Shown here in pieces: positions 1 to 8,164 of a stretch of DNA of 64,000 bases. The number at the start of each line of letters is the position of its first letter. The first letter of the stretch is position 1. A program made the position numbers and the translations under genes. This DNA comes from Xenophilus sp. E41 (lineage in GTDB: Bacteria > Pseudomonadota > Gammaproteobacteria > Burkholderiales > Burkholderiaceae_C), in NCBI RefSeq assembly GCF_003671765.1, contig NZ_QPIB01000009.1:647713-711712 (forward strand), given 5' to 3'. The notes under the pieces are model-generated. The model had not been told where the DNA came from and did no database searches. It saw only the letters and a list, made by a program, of their open reading frames with translations.

Positions 1-146
1 GTCGAAAAGCCGCGGCGGGACACGATCAGAGTGGCGACGGCCGCGGTCACGATCAGCAGGGTCAGGGCGAGCGCCACCAGAAGTTCGACAAGGGTGAAGC
101 CGACTTGCCGCAGGCGGGTGCCCGCAGAATGTGTGGCGGCCCTCAT
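1..146 (-). CDS. pilW: Type IV pilus minor pilin, PilW-like (N-terminal part only)
   Basis: The gene runs off the left edge, so only about 48 residues are seen. It has a short basic leader, a prepilin peptidase site (Gly16/Phe17 in GFTLVELLVALA), Glu at mature position 5 and a hydrophobic helix to about residue 40. Such minor pilins prime pilus assembly in the inner membrane after PilD cleavage. The ATG overlaps the pilV stop as ATGA (143-146), so the two are translationally coupled. PilW is inferred from its place after pilV; the leader alone would also fit other minor pilins. Confidence 0.8.
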   Translation of the reverse strand, partial: MRAATHSAGTRLRQVGFTLVELLVALALTLLIVTAAVATLIVSRRGFS

Positions 147-742
147 TGCCTGTTCCCGGGGGTGATGGGCAAGACGAGGTACGGTCGCGATTTCGCGTCG
201 CTCACCTCGAAGGCATCCGGTGCGGCGGCGGATCGCCGGGTCTTGCCCCGTGTCCATCCAAGCTTCACCTGGACCACGCCGGTGTTGCCATTGGAGGTGC
301 AGCCCCATCGGGGCAGGCCGTCCGCGTCGTACGGGCTGGCGTCGAAGCAGACCACCACGCGCGCGCCCGGCAGCTGCGCCACGACCTGCGTGAGCCACTG
401 CTGCATGTCATAGCGCGCAGCATCCAGCGGGGCGGTGCAACCCTGGACGCAGTCCACGTCCCGCGCGGGCGCAGGCCCGCGGAAATCAGCTTGGAGGTAA
501 GGGTTGGCCGTCGCGTCGAGCTGTGTGGCGACCTGCTTGTTGCCGCGCATGAGCTCGGCAAGCTCGCTGGCGAGCCGGACGCCGGCCGATTGCAGACGCG
601 CCTCTCGATGCGCGTTCAAGGAGGCGGCCTGCAGGCCCACCATGCCCAGCACACCGAACGAAAGCACCACGATCGCGACAAGGACCTCGAGCAGAGTGAA
701 CCCTGCCGCAACGCCCCCCCGAGCGCCTGCAGCCACATGCAT
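143..742 (-). CDS. pilV: Type IV pilus modification protein / minor pilin PilV
   Basis: This 199-residue minor pilin has a prepilin leader cut between Gly14 and Phe15 (GFTLLEVLVA), mature Glu5 (residue 19) and a hydrophobic N-terminal helix. The following segment SFGVLGMVGLQAASL is typical of PilV. PilV joins the priming complex that starts type IV pilus assembly and is processed by PilD in the inner membrane. It is the first gene of a minor-pilin operon that continues into a pilW-like gene and past the left edge. It is the usual size for the family. Confidence 0.88.
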   Translation of the reverse strand: MHVAAGARGGVAAGFTLLEVLVAIVVLSFGVLGMVGLQAASLNAHREARLQSAGVRLASELAELMRGNKQVATQLDATANPYLQADFRGPAPARDVDCVQGCTAPLDAARYDMQQWLTQVVAQLPGARVVVCFDASPYDADGLPRWGCTSNGNTGVVQVKLGWTRGKTRRSAAAPDAFEVSDAKSRPYLVLPITPGNRQ

Positions 743-831
743 TTGAATCTCCCTTCCGGTCTTGGCCGGCGGGACGATTTTCGAAGCGCGCTGTGGTGCC
801 TGTGTGCCGCTTATCCGGAACGGGTTGCCGT

Positions 832-855
832 TGAGCGGTCCGAGGGCCGCTCAAA
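832..855. repeat. Inverted repeat between nrdR and pilV
   Basis: TTGAGCGG (832-839) and CCGCTCAA (848-855) form a perfect 8-bp stem around an 8-base loop. There is no T-run on either side, so a standard intrinsic terminator is not supported. It could be a transcript 3'-end structure after nrdR or an operator for pilV. Confidence 0.45.
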
Positions 856-881
856 TGTCAGCCGCTTGCTGCAAAAGTTTC

Positions 882-1325
882 CTAGATGTCTCGCAGCAGC
901 TGCCTGAACTCTTCCACATCCTCGAAGCTGCGATACACCGACGCGAAGCGCACGTAAGCGACCTTGTCCAGCTTCTTCAGCTCGCGCATGACCAGCTCGC
1001 CCAGCTTGTGCGACGGAATCTCCCGCTGGGCGCTGGCGAGGAGTTTCTGTTCGATGCGCAGCAGCGCGTCATCGATCTGCTCGATGCTCACGGGCCGCTT
1101 GCGCAGCGCCAGCATCATCGATGCACGCACCTTGCCGGCATCAAAGTCGGCGCGGCTGCCGTCCTTCTTGACGACGACGGGGTAGTTGACGTCCGGTCGC
1201 TCGTAGGTGGTGAAGCGCTTGTCGCAGGCGCTGCACTGGCGGCGGCGGCGCACGAAGTCGCCGTCTTCCGAGACGCGGGTCTCGACGACCTGCGTCTCGG
1301 GGTGGCCGCAGAAGGGGCACTTCAT
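882..1325 (-). CDS. nrdR: Transcriptional repressor NrdR
   Basis: This 147-residue protein has the two parts of NrdR: an N-terminal zinc ribbon with Cys3, Cys6, Cys31 and Cys34, then an ATP-cone (about residues 49-139). NrdR senses ATP/dATP and represses ribonucleotide reductase genes by binding NrdR boxes. Length and sequence are standard. It lies 22 bases behind glyA on the same strand and is probably cotranscribed with it, an order common in betaproteobacteria. No ribonucleotide reductase gene is in the window, so its targets are elsewhere. Confidence 0.96.
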   Translation of the reverse strand: MKCPFCGHPETQVVETRVSEDGDFVRRRRQCSACDKRFTTYERPDVNYPVVVKKDGSRADFDAGKVRASMMLALRKRPVSIEQIDDALLRIEQKLLASAQREIPSHKLGELVMRELKKLDKVAYVRFASVYRSFEDVEEFRQLLRDI

Positions 1326-1347
1326 ACCGCCGCGGCCCCTGTCGTGC

Positions 1348-2592
1348 TCAACGGTAGACCGGGAAGCGGCTGGTCAAGGCATGCACCTTGGCGCGCACCG
1401 CCTCGATGTTGGCCGCGTCGCGCGGGTTGTCCAGCACGTCGGCGATCAGGTTGGCGGTGATGCGCGCCTCTTCGTCCTTGAAGCCACGCGTGGTCATGGC
1501 CGGCGTGCCGACGCGCACGCCGCTGGTGACCATCGGCTTTTCCGGATCCTTGGGGATCGCATTCTTGTTGATGGTCATGTGGGCGCTGCCCAGCACGGCC
1601 TCGGCTTCCTTGCCGGTGATGCCCTTGGCGCGCAGGTCGACCAGCATGACGTGGCTCTGCGTGCCGCCGCTCACGATGCGCAGGCCGCGCTCGGTCAGGG
1701 TCCTGGCCACGATGTCCGCGTTCTTGACCACCTGTTGCTGGTAGCTCTTGAATTCGGGCGTCAGCGCTTCCTTGAAGGCCACCGCCTTGGCCGCGATCAC
1801 GTGCATCAGCGGGCCGCCCTGCAGGCCGGGGAAGATGGCGCTGTTGATGGCCTTCTCGTGCTGCGACTTCATCAGGATGATGCCGCCGCGCGGTCCGCGC
1901 AGGCTTTTGTGGGTCGTGGACGTGACGACGTCGGCATGGGGCACGGGGTTGGGGTACACGCCCGCGGCGATGAGGCCGGCGTAGTGGGCCATGTCGACCA
2001 TGAAGATCGCGCCCACGTCCTTCGCCACCTTGGCGAAACGCTCGAAGTCGATGTGCAGCGAGTAGGCCGAGGCGCCGGCGATGATGAGCTTGGGGTGGTG
2101 CTCGTGCGCCTTGCGCTCCATCTCGTCGTAGTCGAGCACCTCGTTGGCGTCGAGGCCGTAGCTCACCACGTTGAACCACTTGCCGCTCATGTTCAACGGC
2201 ATGCCGTGGGTCAGGTGGCCGCCTTCGGCCAGGCTCATGCCCATGATCGTGTCGCCGGGCTTGAGGAAGGCCAGCATGACGGCCTCGTTGGCCGACGCGC
2301 CGCAGTGGGCCTGCACGTTGGCGGCGTCGGCACCGAAGAGCTGCTTGACGCGGTCGATGGCCAGCTGCTCGGCGATGTCGACGAACTCGCAGCCGCCGTA
2401 GTAACGCTTGCCGGGATAGCCTTCGGCGTACTTGTTGGTGAGCTGCGAGCCCTGGGCGGCCATGACGGCTGGCGAGGCGTAGTTCTCGCTGGCGATCAGC
2501 TCGATGTGGTGTTCCTGGCGGGCGTTTTCCTGCTGGATGGCGGCCCAGAGTTCGGGGTCGGTCTGTTCGACCAGGATGTCGCGGTGGTACAT
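1348..2592 (-). CDS. glyA: Serine hydroxymethyltransferase
   Basis: This 414-residue PLP enzyme interconverts serine plus tetrahydrofolate with glycine plus 5,10-methylene-THF in the cytoplasm. The PLP lysine is Lys229 in [14 protein letters not shown], and the SHMT signatures ELIASENY and [13 protein letters not shown] are present. Length is normal. It is the first gene of the glyA-nrdR unit and is preceded by a ZTP-type riboswitch, which fits control of one-carbon metabolism by the purine intermediate ZMP/ZTP. Confidence 0.98.
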   Translation of the reverse strand: MYHRDILVEQTDPELWAAIQQENARQEHHIELIASENYASPAVMAAQGSQLTNKYAEGYPGKRYYGGCEFVDIAEQLAIDRVKQLFGADAANVQAHCGASANEAVMLAFLKPGDTIMGMSLAEGGHLTHGMPLNMSGKWFNVVSYGLDANEVLDYDEMERKAHEHHPKLIIAGASAYSLHIDFERFAKVAKDVGAIFMVDMAHYAGLIAAGVYPNPVPHADVVTSTTHKSLRGPRGGIILMKSQHEKAINSAIFPGLQGGPLMHVIAAKAVAFKEALTPEFKSYQQQVVKNADIVARTLTERGLRIVSGGTQSHVMLVDLRAKGITGKEAEAVLGSAHMTINKNAIPKDPEKPMVTSGVRVGTPAMTTRGFKDEEARITANLIADVLDNPRDAANIEAVRAKVHALTSRFPVYR

Positions 2593-2639
2593 GGCAGTCC
2601 TTCGATGAAGATGGTCCTTGCGGGTTCAAACCAGACAAG

Positions 2640-2766
2640 GGCTGCCCAGGCGAACGGCTGAACGCCTGCGGAGCAGGCGGTGCGCTTCCCAGTGGTCATT
2701 CCACGTCAGCGCAGGCGTCCGTCACCGTGAGTGAGGGCGCTGCGCTTATCGCCAGTCGCGCACGCG
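2640..2766 (-). promoter_or_regulatory. ZTP (pfl-type) riboswitch upstream of glyA
   Basis: Read on the minus strand, the leader holds the conserved pieces of the pfl/ZTP aptamer in order: CGACTGGCG (2750-2758), GTGGAAT then ACCACTGGGAAGC (2684-2696), a variable linker hairpin CGCCTGC-TCC-GCAGGCG (2663-2679), and GCCTGGGCAGC (2641-2651). It ends about 48 bases before the glyA start. The family binds ZMP/ZTP, which accumulates when 10-formyl-THF is low, and controls folate and one-carbon genes including glyA. I see no obvious terminator after it, so control may act on translation. Confidence 0.88.
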
Positions 2767-2812
2767 AAGAGTGTAGCCGACAGCCTGCACTCCGGAGGCA
2801 GGGGCTACCGGC

Positions 2813-3637
2813 TCAGGAGTCGGACAGCAGGGCCACCTTCTGTTCGGCGCTTTCCGGCTTGGCAGGTGCCACCACGGGCAGCGGCTGCGGCCGGACGTTG
2901 GGCGGCAGCGTCGGCACCGCGCGGCCGCCGGCCACCTGCTGCAGGCGCGCGTGCTCGGCCAGCACCTTGGCGGCATAGCCGCCGTCGTCCTCGAGGTTGG
3001 CTGCGCCGACGTAGTAGCGCAGGCCGCCTTCGAGGGAGCCCGCGCGGGCGATGCATTCCTGCAGCACCTTCACGCCGACGCGCATGTTCGTGACGGGGTC
3101 GAAGGCGGTGAGGATGCCGCCGGCGCTCTCGTACTTGTCGCCATGGACACGGGTCATGACCTGCATCAGGCCCTGTGCGCCGACATGGCTCTGTGCGAAG
3201 GGGTTGAAGCTCGATTCCACGGCCATGATGGCCAGGATGAGCGTCGGATCGAGCTTGGTCTTCCCGCCGATCTCGTAGGCCTCGGCAACCAGCACGCTCA
3301 GCGGCTCCACCGCGACGCGGTACTTCTTGCTGAGCCAGTAGGCCACGGCGGCCTGCTGCTTCGGCAACTCGGCAGGACTCGCCGCCGTAGTGCGCTCGAT
3401 CGCGTTGGGCTGCAGGTCGGTCGGCTCGGGCGCAGGCTTGCGCGACTCCAGCCAGGCCACCAGCTGCTGCTCGCCGGCATGCTGGAGGTCGGGGCGGGCG
3501 ATCAGCGCGACCACGGCGAACACCAGGGCCAGGCCGATGAGGGCGAAGCCGTTGTGCGTGATCTCGAAAAAGCCGTCGGCAATGTCGCCGGCCACGGTCC
3601 GCAGACTTCGGGCGCCGGCTTGCAGGGCCTGTTTCAT
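2813..3637 (-). CDS. Membrane-anchored lytic transglycosylase (SLT domain)
   Basis: This 274-residue protein has one membrane segment (about 30-47) and an SLT goose-lysozyme-like domain (about 125-235). The catalytic Glu141 is in AIMAVESSFNPFAQS, followed by GAQGLMQVM and a GGLRYYVGAANL motif. The family cleaves peptidoglycan between MurNAc and GlcNAc, leaving 1,6-anhydro-MurNAc in the periplasm. The start at 3637 is chosen for the GGAAGAG ribosome site and because a longer frame would begin at the transcription start. The C-terminal 40 residues are proline-rich and not part of the fold. Confidence 0.87.
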   Translation of the reverse strand: MKQALQAGARSLRTVAGDIADGFFEITHNGFALIGLALVFAVVALIARPDLQHAGEQQLVAWLESRKPAPEPTDLQPNAIERTTAASPAELPKQQAAVAYWLSKKYRVAVEPLSVLVAEAYEIGGKTKLDPTLILAIMAVESSFNPFAQSHVGAQGLMQVMTRVHGDKYESAGGILTAFDPVTNMRVGVKVLQECIARAGSLEGGLRYYVGAANLEDDGGYAAKVLAEHARLQQVAGGRAVPTLPPNVRPQPLPVVAPAKPESAEQKVALLSDS

Positions 3638-3837
3638 TCTTCGCTCTTCCTTTCGATGCGGGTTTCGAGCGGAGGCAGGCACCCTGAGGTGGTGCCCGGC
3701 CGGGCATCGATGCGTCGCTTGGATTGGTAGGAACCGGCGCGTGCTGTGGAGGTTTGCACACGGGGCCGGTCTCGCCGGGGAGTCCGGCGGCGGTGGGAGC
3801 CCGGAAAGGACACAAGCGAAGTCCTGGGGCACGGCGC

Positions 3838-3866
3838 ATTCTAAAAACCGCTTAATACCCGGTCAA
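3838..3866 (-). promoter_or_regulatory. Sigma-70 promoter for the lytic transglycosylase gene
   Basis: On the minus strand, TTGACC (3861-3866), a 17-base spacer and TAGAAT (3838-3843) match the -35/-10 consensus well. Transcription would start near 3831, giving a leader of about 190 bases before the ATG at 3637. Confidence 0.6.
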
Positions 3867-3959
3867 TACTTAAGAATTCATTCTTTATGCTAACGGGGTA
3901 TGTTCGAAGAAGGCCATGGACCACCCCGGTGCCATAAATAAATCGACTTGCGTTGCTGC

Positions 3960-4191
3960 TTTCATGGGCCTAATCTGGCCCTGCCTGTTCTTCAGGCGCT
4001 TGCCGAGGCCCAGGATCGACGTGGCGTTCCGCCCAACCGATTCGCCAGCCGAGGCCCCCAACGGTGGCAATCTCTTGCCACCTGCGAGGACGGAACCATT
4101 GACCTTCCGTCCGAGCAAAGAGATGGCAGCGGACTTGAGCCGGCCATCAAGCCCGGTGGCAAGACTTCACGGTCTGGCCATCGGGCTTTTT
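3960..4191 (+). ncRNA. Candidate structured RNA, family not recognised
   Basis: This gene-free stretch is packed with perfect hairpins: GGGCC/GGCCC (3966-3981), GCCTG-TTCTT-CAGGC (3983-3997), GGCG-TTC-CGCC (4023-4033), GGTGGCAA-TCTC-TTGCCACC (4063-4082) and GGACGGAA/TTCCGTCC (4088-4112). It ends in a terminator with a T-run. The short ORFs across it are not convincing. Either an independent small RNA or a leader for the downstream DUF748 gene is possible. I could not match it to a known family; 6S RNA or a riboswitch would be the first things to test. Confidence 0.45.
4149..4191 (+). terminator. Intrinsic terminator ahead of the DUF748 gene
   Basis: AAGCCCG (4149-4155) pairs with CGGGCTT (4182-4188). 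An inner stem GTGGC/GGCCAT and AGAC/GTCT has one mismatch, and the structure runs into TTTTT. It ends 40 bases before the next start codon, so it either ends the candidate RNA at 3960-4191 or attenuates the DUF748 gene. Confidence 0.7.
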
Positions 4192-4231
4192 CATTGGGGG
4201 GAACGGCCGCGCACTTCGGGCACACTCAGCC

Positions 4232-7200
4232 GTGATGAAGAACGCTGCTTGGCTGAAACAGAACAAATGGGTGCGGCGCGGGATCGTCGCCTTGGCGTCG
4301 CTGCTGGTGCTGTGGCTGGTGCTCTGGCTGGCCGTGCCGCCGATTGCCAAGAGCCAGCTGCAGAAGATCGCCAGCGAGAAGCTCGGGCGCACCGTCACGG
4401 TCGGCAAGGTCGACTTCAAGCCCTGGAGCCTCGAACTCACCATCGACGATCTGCGCATCGCGTCGGCCCAGGCCGGCGCGCCGCCGCAGCTCGAGGTGCG
4501 GCGCCTGTATGCCGATGCCGAACTCCAGTCGGTGCTGCGCCTGGCGCCGGTGATCGACGCCGTGAGCATCGAAGGCCCCACCGTCCGGCTCGCCCATCTG
4601 ACGGACGGCAAATACGACATCGACGACATCCTGGCGCGCTTCGCGCCCAAGCCTGACGATCCGCCGCCGGGCGAGCCGCAGCGATTCGCCATCTACAACA
4701 TCGCCATCACCGGCGGTTCGGTCGATTTCGACGACCAGCCCGTCAAGCGCAAGCACGAACTGCGCGAGCTCGAACTCAAGGTGCCGTTCATCAGCAACCT
4801 GGCGTCCAAGCGCGAGGTCAAGGTCGAGCCCAAGCTGGCCTTCGCGCTCAACGGCTCGCATTTCGACTCGTCCGCCTTCAGCACGCCCTTCGCCGACAAC
4901 CGCAAGACCGACGCACAGCTGCGCTTCGCCGACCTGGACCTCGCCCCCTACCTGGGCTACGTCCCGAGCAGCCTGCCGGTGAAGGTGCTGGCAGGCACGC
5001 TCGGTGCCGACCTGAAGGTGGACTTCGAGCGCGCCGACGCGGCGGCGCTGAGCATCAGCGGCACCGTCGAGGCCCGCAACATCAAGGTGGCCGACGCGCA
5101 GGGCCGCGACCTGCTGGGCTTCGGTTCGCTCAAGATCGGGTTGGCCGACGTCCGGCCGCTGGACCGCAAGGTGCACCTGGGCAGCGTGGCGCTGGCCGAC
5201 CCGCAGTTGGCCGTGGCCCGCGATGCGGCCGGCAAGCTCAATCTCCTGGCCACCAATCCGGCCACCGGCGCTACAGAAAAAGTAGCGCCTCCCGCAGCAG
5301 CGGCGAGCGCTCCGGCCCAGAATGCCCCTGCAGCTGCGGGCTGGGCATTGCAGGTCGACAAGGTGGCGCTCCAGGGCGGCAGCGTGACCTGGCGCGACGA
5401 AACCACGCAGCCCGCAGCGGCCGTGCAGATCAAGGACTTGCAGGTGGAGGCCAGCGGGATCGTCTGGCCCATGGCGAAGCCGGCGCGCTTCGGCGGCTCG
5501 CTCAACCTGGCAGGCGCACCCTTCAAGTTCCAGGGCGAGGGGACCGACAAGGCGGCGCAGGTCCAGACCGAGGTCGAGGCGCTGCCGCTGTCGCTGGCCG
5601 CGCCTTATCTTGCCAAGAGCATGGAACCGACGCTCGACGGCAAGCTGGGCGGCCAGGTCGACGTCAGCTGGGCGGCGCCGAACCTGCAACTCCACGCCCG
5701 CAAGGTCTCGGTCGACAACCTCGCGCTGACGCAGGGCAAGACGGCGCTTGCCAGTGCCGGCCGTTTCGAGGTTGCCGACGCCCGGGCCGACCTGACCGCG
5801 CACACGCTGGCCATCGGCAGCTTCACCGCGACCAATCCGAAGGTGCGGGTCGAGCGCGATGGCGAGAAGCGCTGGATGTTCGAGCGCTGGATGCGCACGC
5901 CCGCGGGCGGCGGCGACGCTCCCGTGGCCGCGCCCAAGGCGCCGGGCGCCGAAGCCGCGCCGGGCAACGCCAAGCCCTGGCAGCTCAGCATCGCCACGCT
6001 GGCGGTGGACAACGGCGCCGTCAGCTACGCCGACAAGGCCAACGCCGGCACGCCGGTCGAGGTCGAGATCACCGCGCTGAAGCTCAAGCTGAACAAGCTG
6101 GCACCGAACACGGCCACGGTGTCACCCGTCGAGCTGTCGGGCCGCATCGGAGCGGGCCGTCGGGCCGATCCGGGCCGCTTCGACTTCAAGGGCCAGCTGG
6201 TGCTCAAGCCCCTGTCGGCCGAGGGCCGGCTGGAGACCTCGGCCATCCCTTCGCATGCCTTCAAGGCCTACTACGCCGACGCGCTCAACGTCGACATCCG
6301 CCGCTCTTACACCAACTACCGCGGCACGCTGCGCTTCGCGCAGCTGCCGGCCGGCATCAGCCTCAAGCTCGCCGGGGACACGGCGATCGAGGATTTCCGC
6401 GCCAACAGCGCCACGCTCACGCAGAAGGGCAGCTTCGGCAACGGCAACCAGCAACTGCTGAGCTGGAAGGCGTTGAGCCTGCGCGGCCTGCAGGTGGACC
6501 TGTCGCCCGGCGCGCCGCTCAAGGTGGATGTGCGCGAAACCACGCTCACCGACGTGTTCGCGCGGATCATCGTCGAGGAGAGCGGCCGGCTGAACCTGCA
6601 GGGCCTGACCAAGAAGGGCGCCGAAGAATCCTCGGTCGCCGATGCGTCCAGGCCTGACCCGGCCACCCGGCGCCAGCGCGGCGGCGGCACCGTCACCACC
6701 AACGAGCCGGGGGCGGCGCCCGCACGCCCGGTGTCGGCCGAGGAGATGGTCGGCGGCGCGGCGCCGGCGGCGCCCACGGCACAGGCCGCCCGGGCCGAGG
6801 CGGCGCCCGACCCGATGGCGCCGGTCATCAACTTCGGCCCGGTCAGCGTGGTCAACGGCAAGGTCGACTTCACCGACCTCTTCATCAAGCCCAACTATTC
6901 GGCCGACCTGAGCGAGCTCACCGGCAAGCTCAGCGCCTTCTCGTCGCGGCCCAGGGAGGGCCAGCCGGCGCTGGCGGATCTCGAGTTGCGCGGCAAGGCG
7001 CAACAGACTGCGGCGCTGGAGATCACCGGCAAGCTCAACCCCCTGGCCAAGCCGCTGGAGCTGGACATCACCGCCAAGATGCGCGACCTCGATCTGCCGC
7101 CGCTGTCGCCGTATTCGGTGCGTTATGCCGGCCATGGCATCGAGCGGGGCAAGCTCAGCCTGGACGTGAACTACAAGGTGGCGCCCGACGGCCGCCTCAC

Positions 7201-8017
7201 GGCCACCAACAACCTCGTGCTCAACCAGCTGCAGTTCGGCGAGGAAGTGAAGGGCGCCCCCAACAGCCTGCCGGTGCGGCTGGCCGTTGCGCTGCTGGCC
7301 GATCGCAACGGCGTGATCGACGTCGACCTGCCGCTGTCCGGCTCGCTCAACGACCCGCAGTTCAGCGTCGGCCCGCTGATCTGGAAGGCGGTGCTCAACC
7401 TCATCACCAAGGCCATCACGGCGCCCTTCAGCCTGCTGACGGGGGGGCTCGGCGGCGGGGGCGGCGATTCCAGCGTCGTGCCCTTCGACCCCGGCAGTTC
7501 GACCCTGACGCCGGCGGCCACGCAGAGCCTGGACAAGGTCATCAAGGCCCTGAACGACCGCCCGGCCTTGCGCATGACCGTGGTCGGCGTCTCGAGCTTC
7601 GAGAAGGAGCGCGAGGCCTACAAGCGCCAGCGCCTGCGCCAGCTCGCGCTGTCCGAGAAGCGGCGCGTCGCCGTGCGCGCCGGGCAGGACCCGGCCCAGG
7701 TCGAGCCCGTGACCGACGCCGAATACCCGAAGCTGCTGGAGGCGGTCTACAAGCGCGCGGACATCACCAAGCCGCGCAACATGGTCGGCCTGGCCAAGGA
7801 CCTGCCTACCGAGGAAATGGAGAAGCTGCTGCTGGCCAGCATCCCGGTCGACGAGCAGGCGATCCGGGAGCTGGCCGTGGCGCGCGGCGCGGCCGTGCGC
7901 GACTACCTGCTGGAGCACAAGCTCGCCTCCGATCGCCTCTTCCTCGGTGCCGTGCGAACCGACGGCGGCGGTGCGGACTGGAAGCCCGGGGCCGAGCTCA
8001 AGCTCGACACCCGCTGA
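4232..8017 (+). CDS. AsmA-like DUF748 domain envelope protein
   Basis: This 1261-residue protein has one N-terminal membrane anchor (about 15-34), then repeated AsmA/DUF748 blocks such as LGRTVTVGKVDFKPWSLEL. The last 190 residues contain an OmpA-like stretch (FDPGSSTLTPAATQSLDKVI). The family spans the periplasm from the inner membrane, and relatives are implicated in lipid transport or outer-membrane homeostasis; the exact role is not known. Linkers near residues 350-375 and 800-870 are rich in Ala and Pro. The start is GTG at 4232, or ATG three bases later. A repeat unit lies within the first Ala-rich linker. Confidence 0.88.
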   Translation: MMKNAAWLKQNKWVRRGIVALASLLVLWLVLWLAVPPIAKSQLQKIASEKLGRTVTVGKVDFKPWSLELTIDDLRIASAQAGAPPQLEVRRLYADAELQSVLRLAPVIDAVSIEGPTVRLAHLTDGKYDIDDILARFAPKPDDPPPGEPQRFAIYNIAITGGSVDFDDQPVKRKHELRELELKVPFISNLASKREVKVEPKLAFALNGSHFDSSAFSTPFADNRKTDAQLRFADLDLAPYLGYVPSSLPVKVLAGTLGADLKVDFERADAAALSISGTVEARNIKVADAQGRDLLGFGSLKIGLADVRPLDRKVHLGSVALADPQLAVARDAAGKLNLLATNPATGATEKVAPPAAAASAPAQNAPAAAGWALQVDKVALQGGSVTWRDETTQPAAAVQIKDLQVEASGIVWPMAKPARFGGSLNLAGAPFKFQGEGTDKAAQVQTEVEALPLSLAAPYLAKSMEPTLDGKLGGQVDVSWAAPNLQLHARKVSVDNLALTQGKTALASAGRFEVADARADLTAHTLAIGSFTATNPKVRVERDGEKRWMFERWMRTPAGGGDAPVAAPKAPGAEAAPGNAKPWQLSIATLAVDNGAVSYADKANAGTPVEVEITALKLKLNKLAPNTATVSPVELSGRIGAGRRADPGRFDFKGQLVLKPLSAEGRLETSAIPSHAFKAYYADALNVDIRRSYTNYRGTLRFAQLPAGISLKLAGDTAIEDFRANSATLTQKGSFGNGNQQLLSWKALSLRGLQVDLSPGAPLKVDVRETTLTDVFARIIVEESGRLNLQGLTKKGAEESSVADASRPDPATRRQRGGGTVTTNEPGAAPARPVSAEEMVGGAAPAAPTAQAARAEAAPDPMAPVINFGPVSVVNGKVDFTDLFIKPNYSADLSELTGKLSAFSSRPREGQPALADLELRGKAQQTAALEITGKLNPLAKPLELDITAKMRDLDLPPLSPYSVRYAGHGIERGKLSLDVNYKVAPDGRLTATNNLVLNQLQFGEEVKGAPNSLPVRLAVALLADRNGVIDVDLPLSGSLNDPQFSVGPLIWKAVLNLITKAITAPFSLLTGGLGGGGGDSSVVPFDPGSSTLTPAATQSLDKVIKALNDRPALRMTVVGVSSFEKEREAYKRQRLRQLALSEKRRVAVRAGQDPAQVEPVTDAEYPKLLEAVYKRADITKPRNMVGLAKDLPTEEMEKLLLASIPVDEQAIRELAVARGAAVRDYLLEHKLASDRLFLGAVRTDGGGADWKPGAELKLDTR
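5267..5289. repeat. In-frame short inverted repeat, dispersed family (copy 1)
   Basis: GGCGCTAC-AGAAAAA-GTAGCGCC is a perfect 8-bp stem with a 7-base loop inside the DUF748 gene, in an Ala/Pro-rich linker. It belongs to the same family as the copies at 10073, 18735 and 61216. Confidence 0.7.
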
Positions 8018-8025
8018 GCGCGGGC

Positions 8026-8054
8026 GGCCGCGTCACCCCCGGGCTGACGCGGCC
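8026..8054. terminator. Hairpin after the DUF748 gene, no T-run
   Basis: GGCCGCGTCA (8026-8035) and TGACGCGGCC (8045-8054) form a perfect 10-bp stem nine bases after the DUF748 stop. There is no T-tract, so it may protect the 3' end of the message or act as a weak terminator. Confidence 0.45.
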
Positions 8055-8164
8055 CGCAAGCTCGGAGACAATACGCAGTTCGCGCCGGCCTTGCCGGCGC
8101 CTTCGCTTGCGCGCCGGACGCACCGGCGCCGGGCCTTCAGCCACACGACACCTTCTCACGCGCA

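Noticed and set aside
1207-2661. A 484-residue open frame antisense to glyA
   Set aside because: It is a high-GC shadow of glyA with a His/Asp-rich composition and no recognisable domain; glyA is certain.
3885-4231. Small proteins between 3.9 and 4.2 kb
   Set aside because: Frames on both strands overlap the hairpins, have unlikely composition and lack ribosome sites; structured RNA explains the region better.
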